A stretch of 64,000 nt of DNA, taken from contig NC_030850.1 of assembly GCF_000208745.1 (NCBI RefSeq), positions 20,548,331-20,612,330 of the forward strand, in the 5' to 3' direction. How positions within the stretch are numbered: the stretch's first letter is position 1; each line of letters starts with the position of its first letter. The DNA comes from Theobroma cacao. Its lineage: Eukaryota > Streptophyta > Magnoliopsida > Malvales > Malvaceae. The translations under genes were made by a program, and so were the position numbers. Of this stretch, positions 1-12,331 are shown piece by piece. Below the pieces are notes generated by a model, which had not been told where the DNA came from, searched no databases, and was given only the letters and a program-made list of their open reading frames with translations.

Positions 1-328
1 GAATCAAAATTTTTCATTGCTAAACATCATTTATACTCCAATAATCATAATTATATTTCATATAATTATTCTTGGTCAAATGTGATCAAATCTTGGCTAG
101 AAATCTCCATTAAATCATCAAATGGTAAAATGACCATTTTGTCCCTAATCAAACAATTTTCCTGATGGACTTCAAATTGGACTTTGAACTTCGAATCACT
201 ATTCTAAGTCGTTCTGTGGGTTTCAAAATTTTTAATTTTCTCTTAGAATTTCTATTTGAACTAGTTCAAGGCTCGATTTAACTTAGTTGTACCACTCGGT
301 ACAATACCGTGTTTTAATCGAGTTTGAC
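1..328 (-). repeat. terminal fragment of a Gypsy-type LTR
   Basis: This stretch resembles the end of the 7002-10038 LTR (compare 130-320 with 9770-9960: the same run about fluorescence-free, non-coding motifs such as TTCGAATCAC and TTGGACTAGTTC, diverged). It ends in TTTGACA at 328, matching the TTGACA end of that LTR. The sequence right of it, read on the minus strand, is purine-rich and could be a degraded polypurine tract, which would make this a left (3') LTR of a minus-strand element. The start lies outside the window. No coding sequence is visible. Confidence 0.4.
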
Positions 329-854
329 AGGGTCTCACACTTTCATCTTTTCCTCAGACTTTTCCAACATGAAATCTTTTACGCCTTCCCAAATCTCTGT
401 GCTGTCCTTGTTTTCAAGACTCTCACTACTTTCGAGGCTTTCCCCATTACGAAATATTATTTTCAATCTCGATGGAATCCATCCAATAGGAATCTGGGAC
501 TGGCCACTTTCTTGACTACCTAGATTAGGGTACCACTAGCTTCTAACAGTGGAATTTAGCAATCCCTCCCTAGTACTATAAGGGGCATCCGGACTACTGT
601 CGCCACTAGACATGGCATGTGCAATAGGCACACTTCCAAACCTATACGTAACCAAGCATTAAGTACTTAGCCATTTATACATCATAGGAATAGGTAGGTT
701 TTTAATGAATTAAGGGCCTATGTAGCCTCCTGTCCTTAGCTTGCATTGCGCACCCACAATCTAAGGATGAGACTTTACACAGACTCCCACAACTCCACTG
801 ACAAGCACAAGACTCCCTAGGAATCAACTAAACCTAGAGCTTTGATAACAACTT
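329..854 (-). other. non-coding remnant between two LTR-like blocks
   Basis: About 0.5 kb without a credible gene. At its right edge (about 841-854) the text TTTGATAACAACTT resembles a mutated complement of an initiator-methionine tRNA primer binding site next to the LTR-like start at 855. It is probably what is left of an internal domain after deletion. Confidence 0.3.
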
Positions 855-1560
855 TGTCACAGCCCAAATCTTGAGTTATGACCAGCGCATGGACCTAATA
901 GGCATGGCCCACTGAGCCCAAGCAAGTCTTTCTATGAAAACTTTTTCATTAGACCCTCTGTCCCTCATTTACCTCTAAAGTTCTTATTTCATAGTTTTCA
1001 AAAATAATTTCTTCTCAAAAATAAATCATGGTAATCGAACATATACCATTCACAAAATAATAGTACCATTTGCCAACCTATGGCGACATTATCATGCAAA
1101 CCAAACATACGGTGTTTACAACAAATCTCACGAATTACATTTAAATAACCATATACACATACAAAAGACCTTGACTACCAGTGGAGTGACTCTGGCGTGG
1201 GTACTATCATGGAGTGTCTTGGAAAACCTACCGTACGATGAACAGGAGGAAGCACCTTTACCTAGGATCCAACTACCTTCGAACCTGAAAACTAAAACAT
1301 GAAGTTGAAAAGAATGAGTATAAACCCAATGAGTGAACATAGGAAGGGAACAAACAAACGATATAAAAGGTTTTCGAAAACATGATGCACTCGTTTTAAA
1401 GCCATGCATTTTGTATATCATAGACAACTCAATACCATGTTGACGTTTAACTCATTTTAAAACACTCAAAAAATTCAACTTTCAATAATCAATGCAATCA
1501 CATTTCATTTTCCAAACATCCCTGCTCATAAGGTAGGTACACAAGCGTGTAAGAATTCAT

Positions 1561-1594
1561 GTATACATTATATATATATATATATAATGTATAC
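1561..1594. repeat. 34 bp perfect AT palindrome
   Basis: GTATACATTA, then an alternating TA run, then TAATGTATAC form a perfect 34 bp inverted repeat that can fold as one hairpin. A second TA run and a T11-like tract follow up to about 1622. This is simple-sequence DNA inside an LTR-like block. Confidence 0.8.
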
Positions 1595-1706
1595 ATATAT
1601 ATATATATATATATTTTTTTTTTCAAACATTCATCAAATATATCAAGATCATTCCCACACTAGTCAACATGGCTCAATGCATACAACCACCGTCCTCAAC
1701 TCAGCT

Positions 1707-1875
1707 CATGTGCACTCCCACACCGCACATAGCTGATATCCTCATGTACACTTTCACACCACACATGACAAATATCATGTACACTCCCACACCACATCAT
1801 CACCGGCATGTGCACTCCCACACCGCACACCACTGGCACCATCACGTGCACTCCCACACAGCACATGCACGGTTA
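1707..1875 (+). repeat. 35 bp minisatellite, about 5 units
   Basis: Five imperfect units begin near 1707, 1742, 1776, 1808 and 1845, each starting CATGTRCACTCCCACACC or close to it. The unit length varies from about 31 to 37 bp. The open reading frame across it (histidine, proline and threonine rich) is a by-product of the repeat. Confidence 0.75.
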
Positions 1876-2307
1876 TAGTTATCATACAACATTATCATTC
1901 AAGGCATAACATACATATCCACATAATATAAGAACACATGGTTTCATTTTCCACATTTCACAGCATAAAAACGTTTCATCAAGGGCTTGTTCCCATGCGC
2001 ATTTTAAAAAAAAGACCAGTAAAATATTTCAAGTGATTCAATCAAACACATATGCATTTATCCCAAAAGCATTTTAATGCAAGTTCACTCACCTTGGTAA
2101 TGCCACCTTACAAAATTAGCACCAATAAGGCTTTACTCCAAGTTAAGTCTTGAATATTCAATGTTATTTCTTTACGTGCGGAATATTTTACTCTAGAATA
2201 TTCCTTTCACTCATCACTGCTCTTTGACACTTAAATTCACGTCAATTAGCCCTTCGTCTTATCAATACGGTTATATTGACTACCAAACGGGGGTACGGGG
2301 TATTACA

Positions 2308-3042
2308 TAATCTCTCGACGTTGGCACCACCCATGGTATTCTCTCAACTTGGGGTATCACATCATCGATCGGAGTAATCTCTCGATGGTCAACATCGCCC
2401 AAAGTAATCTCTCGTTGGCTGTATCTCTCGAAGTAATCTCTTGACAGGCGACGTCACGACACTACAAGTGGGAATCATAGGTGGGACTAAACCCCTACCC
2501 TTATTTACCACCATTCTTGCATGCACAAGCACATAGTCGCAAGGTAATAGGACTCACTCAACCTTAAATCAAGTCAACGTCCAAAATTCATTCCTCAAAC
2601 GAAAACACAATTCCACAATAAGACCATCATGTCTCTATTCTTCCATATGTCCACAACATAGTGATAATCACATTTGTTGTGCTTCATTTGTCAATAAGCT
2701 CATTAAGTTCTAAGTATCTCAATATTCATGGCTCACTGACTAGATATACATCACCAATCTCATTTTTAATTCAATCATGGCCTGCTAGCCGCATATACAT
2801 GAATAATATCACATCAGATCATGCATCAATATTCTGTCAACAAATGGGCCAGCTAATCTCACATCGTAGTATCACCATCACACTGATTTAGTCACAATTT
2901 ATGTAGTAGCCATTAAAATCATACATCACCTAGCTGTCTAACAATTCATGCTTCCCAATGGCATTCACAAGCAAACACATATATTAACATGTACATTAAC
3001 AATATACTAGCTTAGGAACACCCATCTAGGCAATCTCATACA
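2308..3042. other. unassigned repeat-derived sequence
   Basis: No gene is supported here. Between 2308 and 2445 the motif TAATCTCTCG or a close variant occurs about five times (near 2308, 2366, 2404, 2423 and 2435) at irregular spacing. The rest is AT-rich sequence, probably from an LTR element, up to where homology with the Copia LTR begins near 3043. Confidence 0.35.
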
Positions 3043-3126
3043 CATACAGTTTTGCGATTAAGTATGCATTAAATGACAATATATGTTCCTTGTCCAATCC
3101 AATTGGCTCAAGGGCATATACCAACA
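3043..3126 (-). repeat. truncated 3' LTR of the gag-only Copia
   Basis: About 84 bp match the last bases of the right LTR (22790-22873), including GCGATTAAGTATGCATTAA and the end CATATACCAACA. The full LTR is about 1.6 kb, so about 1.5 kb is missing on the left side. The loss happened by deletion or replacement with the Gypsy-like DNA at 1-3042. Confidence 0.75.
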
Positions 3127-3141
3127 ATCTCCCACTTGCAC
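3127..3141 (-). promoter_or_regulatory. polypurine tract of the gag-only Copia
   Basis: Read on the minus strand, TGCAAGTGGGAGAT lies directly before the LTR start TGTTGG. This is the typical Copia polypurine tract that primes plus-strand DNA synthesis. Its place beside the LTR fixes the element's orientation. Confidence 0.75.
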
Positions 3142-4737
3142 TTGAGTCAATTGCTAACGTATCCAATATCGTACTCTTTTGCTTAGCGATTGTGTCTCAA
3201 CTAGGACTACTCAAATTTCAATTTTTGAGAATATGTTAATTTATATGTTTGACAATCTCCATTGTCATATATCAAAATACTAATTTAGATCACAACGAGA
3301 CCTTGATTCCATTGTTATGGCTCTTGTTGTTACTTTAACAACTCAAAATAATTTATTAGTTCATTAAACCCATGATCCAAATATCTCTTCTTTTATAGCC
3401 TAAACAAAAGGTTTGTATCCGATTATAGATATAATCATGCAATTATCTCTTGTTTTGGAATCAGTTCAGTACAATTTCTCAATCATGACTTTATACACTT
3501 TTAACATTTAGAATTCTCTCGATGTTAAACCCCTTTAACATGTCATCCTAAATTCTTTTGTTGAGTCTCGTTTAGGCTCTAACTTTTTAGTCCCATTTTG
3601 TTTTTCTTAGACTGAAAAATGTATCTTATACACTTTTAATGAATAACTTATCTTACTCCCACTAACCTTATGATGCGCACAAAATATGTTTATCTTATTC
3701 AATGTATTCAACTCTTTTGAATTTATTACATTGAATAAAGATTATTATCCAATCATTCATGTTGGATTATTTAGTAGACTCATCTTATATGAGTAGTGCA
3801 TCAATATGCATCCTACTAATGGTTTGTATTTAATGGATTCATCTCATGAATTATGCATCATTACGCATCCCAGTAAATCAGTTTTTATGCATAGATCTTA
3901 TCTATTGGATTTCATAACCTTTGACTTTTAAAGTGTCATTAGCTCCCACTATTTCTATCATGCATAGAAATCTTGCCAAGTAAACTTATTTACTTTCCTT
4001 TCGAGTGTTATATCCATAACTTTTATATATACTTACATGTCATTAGTCATTTATTATTGGTTATGGGATGAAATCCTCTCAAAGATTAGTTCATATGATT
4101 AATTGGGTTTGGAATGCTTTGTAATTCATTTCTTATGAATTCAATATGATAATCAATTGTTATTTAGTTCTAAGCAATCTTAATTTAGATCCAAGATTTC
4201 ATTAAGAATGCTCATTAACTAAATATGTTCATAATCCTATTATGAATTCATTGAGTTATGACTCAATTTTATCTAAGTCAACTCATTAATTTCCTTTCTG
4301 ATTCATAATCAAAAGAAAAATAATCTCATAATGAATTTTATCACTATGACTTAGTATTGATTATCATATATGCAAGGTTATACTTGAAGATAAATAATTT
4401 AGAACAATTCCAAAATAAAATGAGATGTAATGTAAATATATAAATATATATAAGCTAAGCACCTTATGCTAGCAAAATATAAATCTATGTTTCCTAAACA
4501 TAAAATAAAATATTTAGCCATAGGTTCGAAACCAAAAACATCTCATCTTGATAATCATGTCATGAAAACATTCAATGTTCTAAAATTATTTATTGTTCCA
4601 CAATCTAATTTAGGTCAACAAGCTTGATCACCATTAACTAAGGTTGTCGCCTTCACGGTCCTATTCTTCACTACTCCCTGTCATTAGTTCCTTCAAATAT
4701 GTCATACATATTAAAACCATTAATAATGAGTAAGGTA
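3142..4737 (-). other. non-coding 3' interior of the gag-only Copia
   Basis: About 1.6 kb of AT-rich sequence between the gag and the polypurine tract. I find no protease, integrase, reverse transcriptase or RNase H motif in any frame, although this is where pol would lie in an autonomous Copia element. Confidence 0.5.
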
Positions 4738-5619
4738 TCATATAACAAGTAATGAAAAATAAATCATCATATGATTCATACTTGATGTGGAAGCTTCCTT
4801 TTGTTTTTTCCCTTTAATGGATTCGAGATAATCCTTACAATTGTGCCTCCAATGCCCTAGTTTGCTACAGAAATGGCATTTGTCATCATCTTTGTCCTTT
4901 TTCACTCCTCTAGTAGGCTTTATACCTTTTGAAGTTGATGCCTTTTCATTCTTATCTTTCTTAGAAAATTTTCTTTTCTTATTTTTATTTTTCTTAGAAG
5001 AGACAAGATGAACAAAAAGCTTCTTCTTCGTAATGGTGTTCTTAGCCTGTGTGAGCATATTCAATAAGCCCGAAAGGGTTACCTCCATCTTGTTCATGTT
5101 GAAGTTCAACACAAACTATGAATAGCTCTCTAGTAACGAAGAAAATATATGGTCTATGCTCAAATCATGATCCATAACCCAATCCGATTGCTTAAGTCAA
5201 GTGATATATCTTATCATTTTAAGTACACGAGGCCTTACTGGACTTCCCTCAAACATCTTACATTGGAACAATTCCCTTGAAATGTTGAATCTCTCTATGT
5301 GACTTTCCTTATCAAACATTTCTCTAAGGTTTAGGGTAACATCTAGAGCATTCATAGCTTCATGTTGCTTTTGAAGATCTGGACCCATACTAGCCAACAT
5401 CACACATGTGGCTTGATTGAGATCATCCATATAAACTCTATAGGCCCCATTTTCCTCATTTGTATCATCATTGGGTTCCTCAAGAACAGGACCATCTAGG
5501 ACATAAGCCTTTTTCTCTTGTTTCAAGACAATCTTCATATTACGAAACTAGTCAATGAAATTTAGGCCTATCAACTTGTTTGCATAAAGTATGCTTCTAA
5601 GTGACAAACTATTCGCCAT
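4738..5619 (-). pseudogene. Copia gag polyprotein, broken
   Basis: Gag is the capsid-nucleocapsid protein that packages retrotransposon RNA in cytoplasmic particles. The frame begins at an ATG (5619; MANSLSLRSIL) and stays in one frame to 4738. It is broken by three in-frame stops: near 5545, at 5197, and near 5115. The middle part has the Copia gag core (KIVLKQEKKAYVLDG, then QATCVMLASM and ELFQCKMFEG). A lysine-rich linker precedes one zinc knuckle, CHFCSKLGHWRHNC, of the CX2CX4HX4C type. The family is clear from these motifs. The normal continuation into a protease with a DSG or DTG site is absent. Confidence 0.85.
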
Positions 5620-7001
5620 GATTGATTTATATTCTATATAAATCAACATATATGATTATTAGTCATTAACGTAAATTATATAATCATAAAGACAATGTTT
5701 TAGAATCTTATACGATTATTCTCAATATTTTATCAAAATAATAGCCCTCCTCTACTATTTCAAGAAAGGCCCCTTTCATCCCACCATGACCTTTAGTGAC
5801 TCAACAAGCCATAATGAAACTAATTAGGTAGGTTACTTAGCTTACCAGTTGTATCTTATACAACTCCTTGTCTAAATGTATCATAGACATTTCGTCTAAT
5901 TATGCAGTCATGTGTGACACATCCGAACAACATGGTACTAGTTAAGTAAAACCCACCAATAACTCAAACGTACTCATGTAAAAGTTTGGGCTTGAGTTAC
6001 TCAACAAGCCTCTAATTAAAAAAGCAACTTGGTTATCTTGTTATATGGTGGAAGGTAACTTTTTTGACTCAATATATTAATGAGGGATTTTTATTTATTA
6101 ATTCATTAATTAAGGTCTCATTGATTTGGCATTGTTGACATGCATAGCATTTATCGCATTTCACATATATCACATATATATACTGAAAAATAAATCTATC
6201 TCATGCCAACTACTAAGATGATTATGGACTTTACTAATTCTAATTTCCTTGAGCCATTAAGGAAATTAGTTGCTCAAATTCCTAAGGGATTTACACAAAC
6301 ATAGTCTTCAAGCTTTGCTTGTAATCTCCTTGAATCTCCATGGCGCCTTTAGATCTCCATCTTCAAGTTACAAAAATTTTTCTACCTAACAGAAGTTTTA
6401 CACTTTGATGTAACTAATTACATTTTATAATCAAGAACCCTCGAGTTACATTCAAGGGGAGTTAGGTCAGAAAAAAATTTTACAACCCAGAGAAAATAAA
6501 GATAAAGCAGGGTACGTAAACCCTATTTTAAAATAAATTTCATGAGAAATAAATTTAACCATCCATGACTTAATCTTCTAAGGTCTAAGTCCATAATCAT
6601 CCTCATACTTTATAATCATAATAAAAAGCATAGAAATAAATGCAAACTCAATATCACTTGGTGATCTTGTGTGTTATTTGGGAAATACATCAATTAATTC
6701 ACTTAAAGTGCTAGACTCAAATTAGTTGGTATTACTTTATTTCAATTTAGTGTTTAAGAAATTCCCATTCTCAAAACACTTAAAGTAAACCTTTTACTTC
6801 TTATTTCTTTTTAGAAATTCATTGAAATAAAATTTTCCTTTTTAAAACTTTTCATTTTAATTCTTTCCATAATTAAAACTCCTTTTAATCTTAGAAACCT
6901 CTTTATTTTAGGTAAACTTCCTAAAATATATCTAAGAGAACATTTTAATTTCTAACATTTAGAACATGGATTAATTTTCTAAATTGTATGTTGTTCAAGT
7001 T
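5620..7001 (-). other. non-coding 5' interior of the gag-only Copia, part 1
   Basis: About 1.4 kb of AT-rich sequence upstream of gag on the minus strand. No gene is visible. It is separated from the rest of the leader (10039-11093) by the inserted solo LTR. Confidence 0.45.
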
Positions 7002-10000
7002 TGTCACAACCCGGTACTCCCTTCAAGCTTGTGACAACCACCGCAACGTCCCGATACACATTCATCGCTTGGAATGCCAATCGAAACCTCGCAAGGCTTT
7101 AATATCAATTTTCGCACCTCCTTTATGAGCAACAGTTGTTAAGAATCATGTTTTGAGAGATTATAAACTATTTCCAAATCAAAATAATAGAAAAATAATT
7201 TTTTTCTCACAGGGGCATTTTGGTCATTTTTTCCCAAAAATTTCGAAACCAGCTAAAAATGTAGTATGCGAGTGGAAAACACATATTTCATAATCAAAAA
7301 TAAGTTTAGATGTCTAAAACATTCATTTAAAGTGAAACTATAACTATTTAAATATAATAAAAATATTTAATAAAATATTATATTATCTTATAAAACAATA
7401 TTTATAGAGTTACCGGTAAATAATTTTTGTAGCGTAAAAGTTAAATAAATTCATACATACTGTAATACAGATAACCAAAGTATAAAATTTAATTTACAGT
7501 GACACGTGGGCCCACGAACGACCAAAAGTATCAAAATAGGTAAACCTACAGTTTTTGAAGATGCAAGTCCAACTGTAGCCCTCAAAGAAATGAGCTATCT
7601 ACCGACTATCCTGAGCCTGAAATGGGTGAAAATGAGAGTGGTGAGATTATATAATCCCAATGAGTAAACAAATATCATCTAAAATATCTAAAGCTGAGTA
7701 AATGGAGACAGATAAAATAATTTAACATACTGTAATTCATCACCTTTCAACTCATTTCAACCAAATAAAATCAATTCATATAAATCGAGTAATCAACATG
7801 GCTTATGAATTTTTTAAAAATTTTGGGTCATGCCAAAATCATTTTCATACTTAGAATTTTTTAAAAATTTTGGGTCATGCCAAAATCATTTTCATACTTA
7901 GTTATTAGGGATACCTTGGCCGAGGGCTATCCCAACCGAGACCGCCAAGGCTGTTAAAAAGTTATGTACGCATAAATCATGTTTTTATTTTGAAAGCATA
8001 GCCATTCCTTGGCGTTGGCTGAGTTCACCCACACGTGGTGGTTTGGCGTGAAGTGAACTTTAAAGTTATACCTCGAGAGTTACCCTACTCGCCTCTCCAA
8101 CCGAGGTAAAATATGACAGGATTTCGTGCCCCTCTAATAGGCTAGTCCACAGAAAATCCGACCATTGCAGCAAGCTAAACCCACCATACAATAAAATTTA
8201 TAATAGCATGACATGGTAATTATTTTATTTTATTTTACAGCCTTTCAAGGCAAATCAACAATTTATACATTTTCAACACATTTATCAAATCAACCATTCA
8301 TGCCAATATTGCCATAAGCCAATTAATTGGAATCATGAATTTACAACACACAAAAACAGTCTCCAATTGCTCTATTTTCAAACCATCATTCAATTTTAAA
8401 ACAATTTTATGAAATCATTTCATTTAAACACATTTTGTTTATAAAACCAAAAAATTAATCATTTAATTCATTTTCCATAAAATTCACAAGATCGAATAAA
8501 ACATACTTTAGATAATTAAGATGATAGTAAGGTTACTCACTATTTCGGGAGTCGAATTTCAAGTACTTCGATTCTTGAACCTCGGGTACTATCTCTTTAC
8601 TTTTGCCAAAATGCTCACCACCTAGACATACACGACACATAATTCAATATACTGTGTCATACCATTATAAATCTATTTCAGGCTCTTTACTAATGCATGA
8701 AATGGGATGTAAATTGTTCAGATTATTATCTATACACGGTGTTCTACACAAATTCAATTGTGTACCTAAATTAAACGATATTGACTTAATTCAATCTATC
8801 ACCCGATTAATTGGCCAATATGTCCAATTCAACTCCAAATAATTCCATTTCTCTCCGAATACTTCAAATCACCAAACACAAGTCAAATAACCTAAATTTT
8901 AGCAAAACCATCCTCACATTTCTTCTCGGAAAATTCGGCCATGGTGGGTGCATCAACACTATAATTTTTCCTACTTGATTTTCACACCATAAATCATCAT
9001 TTCCTAACCAATTCACTTGAAATAAAATCAAAATCATCATCAATATTCCACATGGAGAATTCGGCCAATGATGGGTGATGGGAGAAAATGACTTTTTCTT
9101 GTTGGTTTTTCATACTACACATCATTAACTAACTAAAAACACTAAAATATCTTAAAATTTAACCAAATCAATCATCAAATCTTCTCTCTCTAAATTCGGT
9201 CAGCCATGAATCCTTCATGACATCTTGTGATTCAACTATGGAAAATGCAAAATAATGCATGGGAAAGGTAGATCACAAGTCAAAATCAAGAAATTTTACC
9301 TTTGATTGCTTGATTACTTGAATTTTCACACTTTTCCCTTGAATTTTTTCACCTAGGGTTTGTGTTCTTCTTTTCTTCCTTTATTCTTGCTTTGGTTGGC
9401 CATAATGAAGAGAAATGGGCTAATTTTGTGCTAATTTATAAGGAAAATAATGAATGGATGAGATTTTGACACAAGTCACCATTCCATTGGTCCATGTGTC
9501 ATACTTAGCCATTAAGCAATCTCTCTCCACCACTTAAACTTTCTCAATTATCCATGATAATATTGGGTAAAATTCATGTGCTGGACAAGTGTTGGGTGGT
9601 GTAAAATTACAATTTTGCCCCTGGGCGGCAAAATATTATTTTACCCTTATGCTCGAAAAAATGTCAAAATTAAAATTTTTCACTTCTCAAACTCAAATTA
9701 CACTCCAAATGATCAATCTTAGTCAAAAATTTCATCCAACACTCACATCTTAACCTCGGGTGGCAAAATGACCATTTTGCCCTTAGGTCATGAAAATTCT
9801 AATTTGACTCCAAATCGGTCCTCAAACTCCGAATCACCATTTTAAGTCATTATGGGGTTTTAAAATTCTCAATTTCATCTTAAAATCTCTATTTGGACTA
9901 GTTCGAGGCTTAATTCAACTTAATTGTACCATTTGATACATTGTCATCCTTTAACGATTTCTGAGGTACCCAAGTCAGCAAACATGCATTCTTATGTAAG

Positions 10001-10038
10001 AATGGCATAATAAACATATTGTAGAGTCGGGCTTGACA
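7002..10038. mobile_element. solo Gypsy-type LTR, about 3.0 kb
   Basis: The block starts TGTCACAACCCGG and ends CGGGCTTGACA, an inverted terminal pattern of the TG...CA kind. The flanks AAGTT (6997-7001) and AATTT (10039-10043) match at four of five bases, so they may be a decayed target duplication. It interrupts the leader of the gag-only Copia element, carries no coding sequence, and shares its last 200 bp with 130-328. A solo LTR formed by recombination between the two LTRs of one element is the simplest reading. Confidence 0.5.
7807..7900. repeat. perfect 47 bp tandem duplication
   Basis: Two adjacent identical 47 bp units (7807-7853 and 7854-7900) start GAATTTTTTAAAAATTTTGG. They lie inside the solo LTR, and their identity points to a recent duplication. 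Confidence 0.9.
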
Positions 10039-11093
10039 AATTTACTCCTGCACAGATCGGAGAATGGGTGCAAAAATGGTTGAGGAAAGTGCCCTACTGA
10101 AACTGAAGTATAAGAGCAAAAACTTGAATAAAAGATGGGCACAGGTCTTTCTTTGATTGAAGACTTTCTTTCCTTGCTGTCTAAGAGTCAACCCAGAATG
10201 CTGAGACAATGTGACTTAACAAATTTTAGAAACTTCTAGTTAAACCAAAATTTTAAGGAAAGTTCAATGCTATCACATAACTTTAGGAATATCTTCTAAA
10301 GTAGGAAACTATTTCCTATGAATTTTTCAAATTAAAATACTATCCTTAATTTTAGGAATTTCTTTTAAAGTAGGAAACAATTTTCTATGTTTTTTATGAA
10401 TCACCCAAAATTAAAATTCTATCCTTAATTTTAGGAATTGCTTTTAAAGTAGGCAACAATTTCCTATTTTTTTATGAATCACCCAAAATTAAAATAAATG
10501 GTATTTAAGTGCTCTTAAAACTCCATAAATCATGAGTCAAACTCACGAAAAAGCTGTTGGAAATTTCCAACAAGTGTGTTTAACAATTAAACACAAAATT
10601 CATGCAAAATTAAGCCACCAAAACTAATCATAGCTGTCCAAAATTTTTTACATTGAATCTTTGTTTTTTTGGAATTCGAAAACATGATTTTTATGAACCT
10701 TTTTCATACTAAATCAAGTTTGGTCGAAACATGCAGTAATTTAATTGATAAACCTAATTTTTTAACAATTAAAAACTGCTCATAACACTTACCCAATGTC
10801 AATAAAAAAAATAATTGGCACATTAGTCCCCAAAACACCTTAAAACTATTTGGTTTTAACTTGGCTTCGCAAGCCTTTTAATCCATTCATTAATTCTTTA
10901 ACTAAACATGATTTTAAACCTTTTAAAACATGTTTTAATCAATTAATTACATATCCAAATTTGAATTAAAATTGAAAAAGAAATTTAAAGAAAGCCTTTA
11001 AAATTAGTATTCACTAAATCAACATACAAATCAATCCTATTGATTATCACCAAGAATCAAACATGCATATTACACGAAAAACATCAAACAAAG
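10039..11093 (-). other. leader of the gag-only Copia, with tandem repeats
   Basis: This is untranslated sequence between the primer binding site and the solo-LTR insertion. From about 10275 to 10500 it holds three diverged units of roughly 65-80 bp containing TTTAGGAATT, AAAGTAGG, AACAATTTCCTAT and CACCCAAAATTAAAAT. No gene is seen. Confidence 0.5.
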
Positions 11094-11106
11094 GCTCTGA
11101 TACCAC
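11094..11106 (-). promoter_or_regulatory. primer binding site, initiator Met tRNA
   Basis: The minus-strand reading GTGGTATCAGAGC directly follows the 5' LTR. TGGTATCAGAGC is the usual plant Copia primer binding site, complementary to the 3' end of initiator methionine tRNA. Confidence 0.85.
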
Positions 11107-12331
11107 TGTTGGGATTCGACCTCATGCTCAAATATGAAAATAATCAATAAATTAAAATAATATAACGCAGCAAAAAAATAAACTCGCATTTAATCAGAGA
11201 AACAGTCGAATCTTACAAGATCAATGTTTGTGTTAGCAAAATCTTTGCTTCTTCACCTTTAGGATTTGTCAAATCTTTAGCCACCCAAGTGTTTGGCCTC
11301 TAACAGTAATCCACACAATGACCGAATAAGACCTTCTCAAAGGTAAGATTTTACTTGTGCTAGCAAGTTTTGTTTCTAAAACAAAAGATCAAAAATTCTT
11401 GCCGAATCTTTTTTTTGTCAGACAAAGAAAACTATTTTTCTTTTCTTATTTTATGAAACGGCTGAGAAGTAGCTAGAGGCTTAGAGTTTTAGTTAGCTAA
11501 TATAACATATTTATATAGCCAAACTAATTTGTAACCCTAAATACAACAGTTGTATTTTAATTTAATTAAGTCTTTGTGAACTTAATTAATTTTCCACTTT
11601 ATTTTGGTCTCTTTCAATTAAGTCTAACTTAATTAATTATTCTTATTTAATCCTAATCATGTCACTTAATGTGTGTGACCCATTAGGCTTCTAACATGGT
11701 AGCAATAAATATAAATCCTAATCAAATATGAATTTGATAATTTATTTATATTTATAGATCATGAACGGCATCTAGCAATACATCATGACCACCCAAAGGT
11801 TAAAAAGTCAATTAAAGAATTTGACAAAGCTTTCAATGATAAGCCTTTCAGTGTAATATGGTCCTTTCATCAAATATCCCAAATATGTCATTAAGCATGG
11901 CTCAGTGTCTACTTATGACATTGAGTATTAATTCTCATAATTCATGACTAACCTTATGAATTTAAAAAGTTAACTTTCCTCAAATTCATCATGCTTTGGC
12001 CAAAGACTTTATACAAGTTAATCAATAATTGAGAACAAGTGAGACACATCCCTTCATCTTACTTGGGGTGATGAATCCTCTCTTGACCACTCATTCACCT
12101 TCGCATGTTTCATGGCATACCCAAAAACACCCTGTTTAGGCATCTAGTCACCTCTAGACCCATAGGGGTGAAATCAAAGTATGTCATTCCCCATACAAGA
12201 AAACCTAGTGTCTCAAGTCTAAAGACTAGTTGCACAACTATCACATGAGAACATTTTCCATAGAAACTTAAGTGAAATACCAAATGGAGTTCTCATAGTT
12301 GGTCATGTTCAGTGAACTTGTTCTTTAACAA
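11107..12331 (-). repeat. 5' LTR of the gag-only Copia, segment 1
   Basis: The LTR edge TGTTGGGATTCGACC begins here. The LTR runs to 12331, is split by the SIRE-type insertion, and resumes at 22494. The two segments together are about 1.6 kb. Confidence 0.75.
12327..12331. repeat. target site duplication AACAA, left copy
   Basis: AACAA directly precedes TGTTGGTCC and is repeated at 22494-22498 just after the other LTR end. This is the 5 bp duplication expected of Copia integration. Confidence 0.85.

Larger units (their letters stand above)
855..2307 (-). repeat. candidate Gypsy LTR
   Basis: The block starts TGTCACAGCCC and ends GGGGTATTACA. Read on the minus strand it therefore starts TGTAATACCCC and ends GGGCTGTGACA, the usual terminal pattern of chromovirus-type Gypsy LTRs. 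A degraded primer-binding-like sequence lies just outside the left end. It contains an AT palindrome and a short tandem repeat, listed separately. The right end is uncertain because no second copy is available for comparison. Confidence 0.4.

Noticed and set aside
1669..1878. His-rich 69-codon protein
   Set aside because: It is a by-product of the 35 bp minisatellite.
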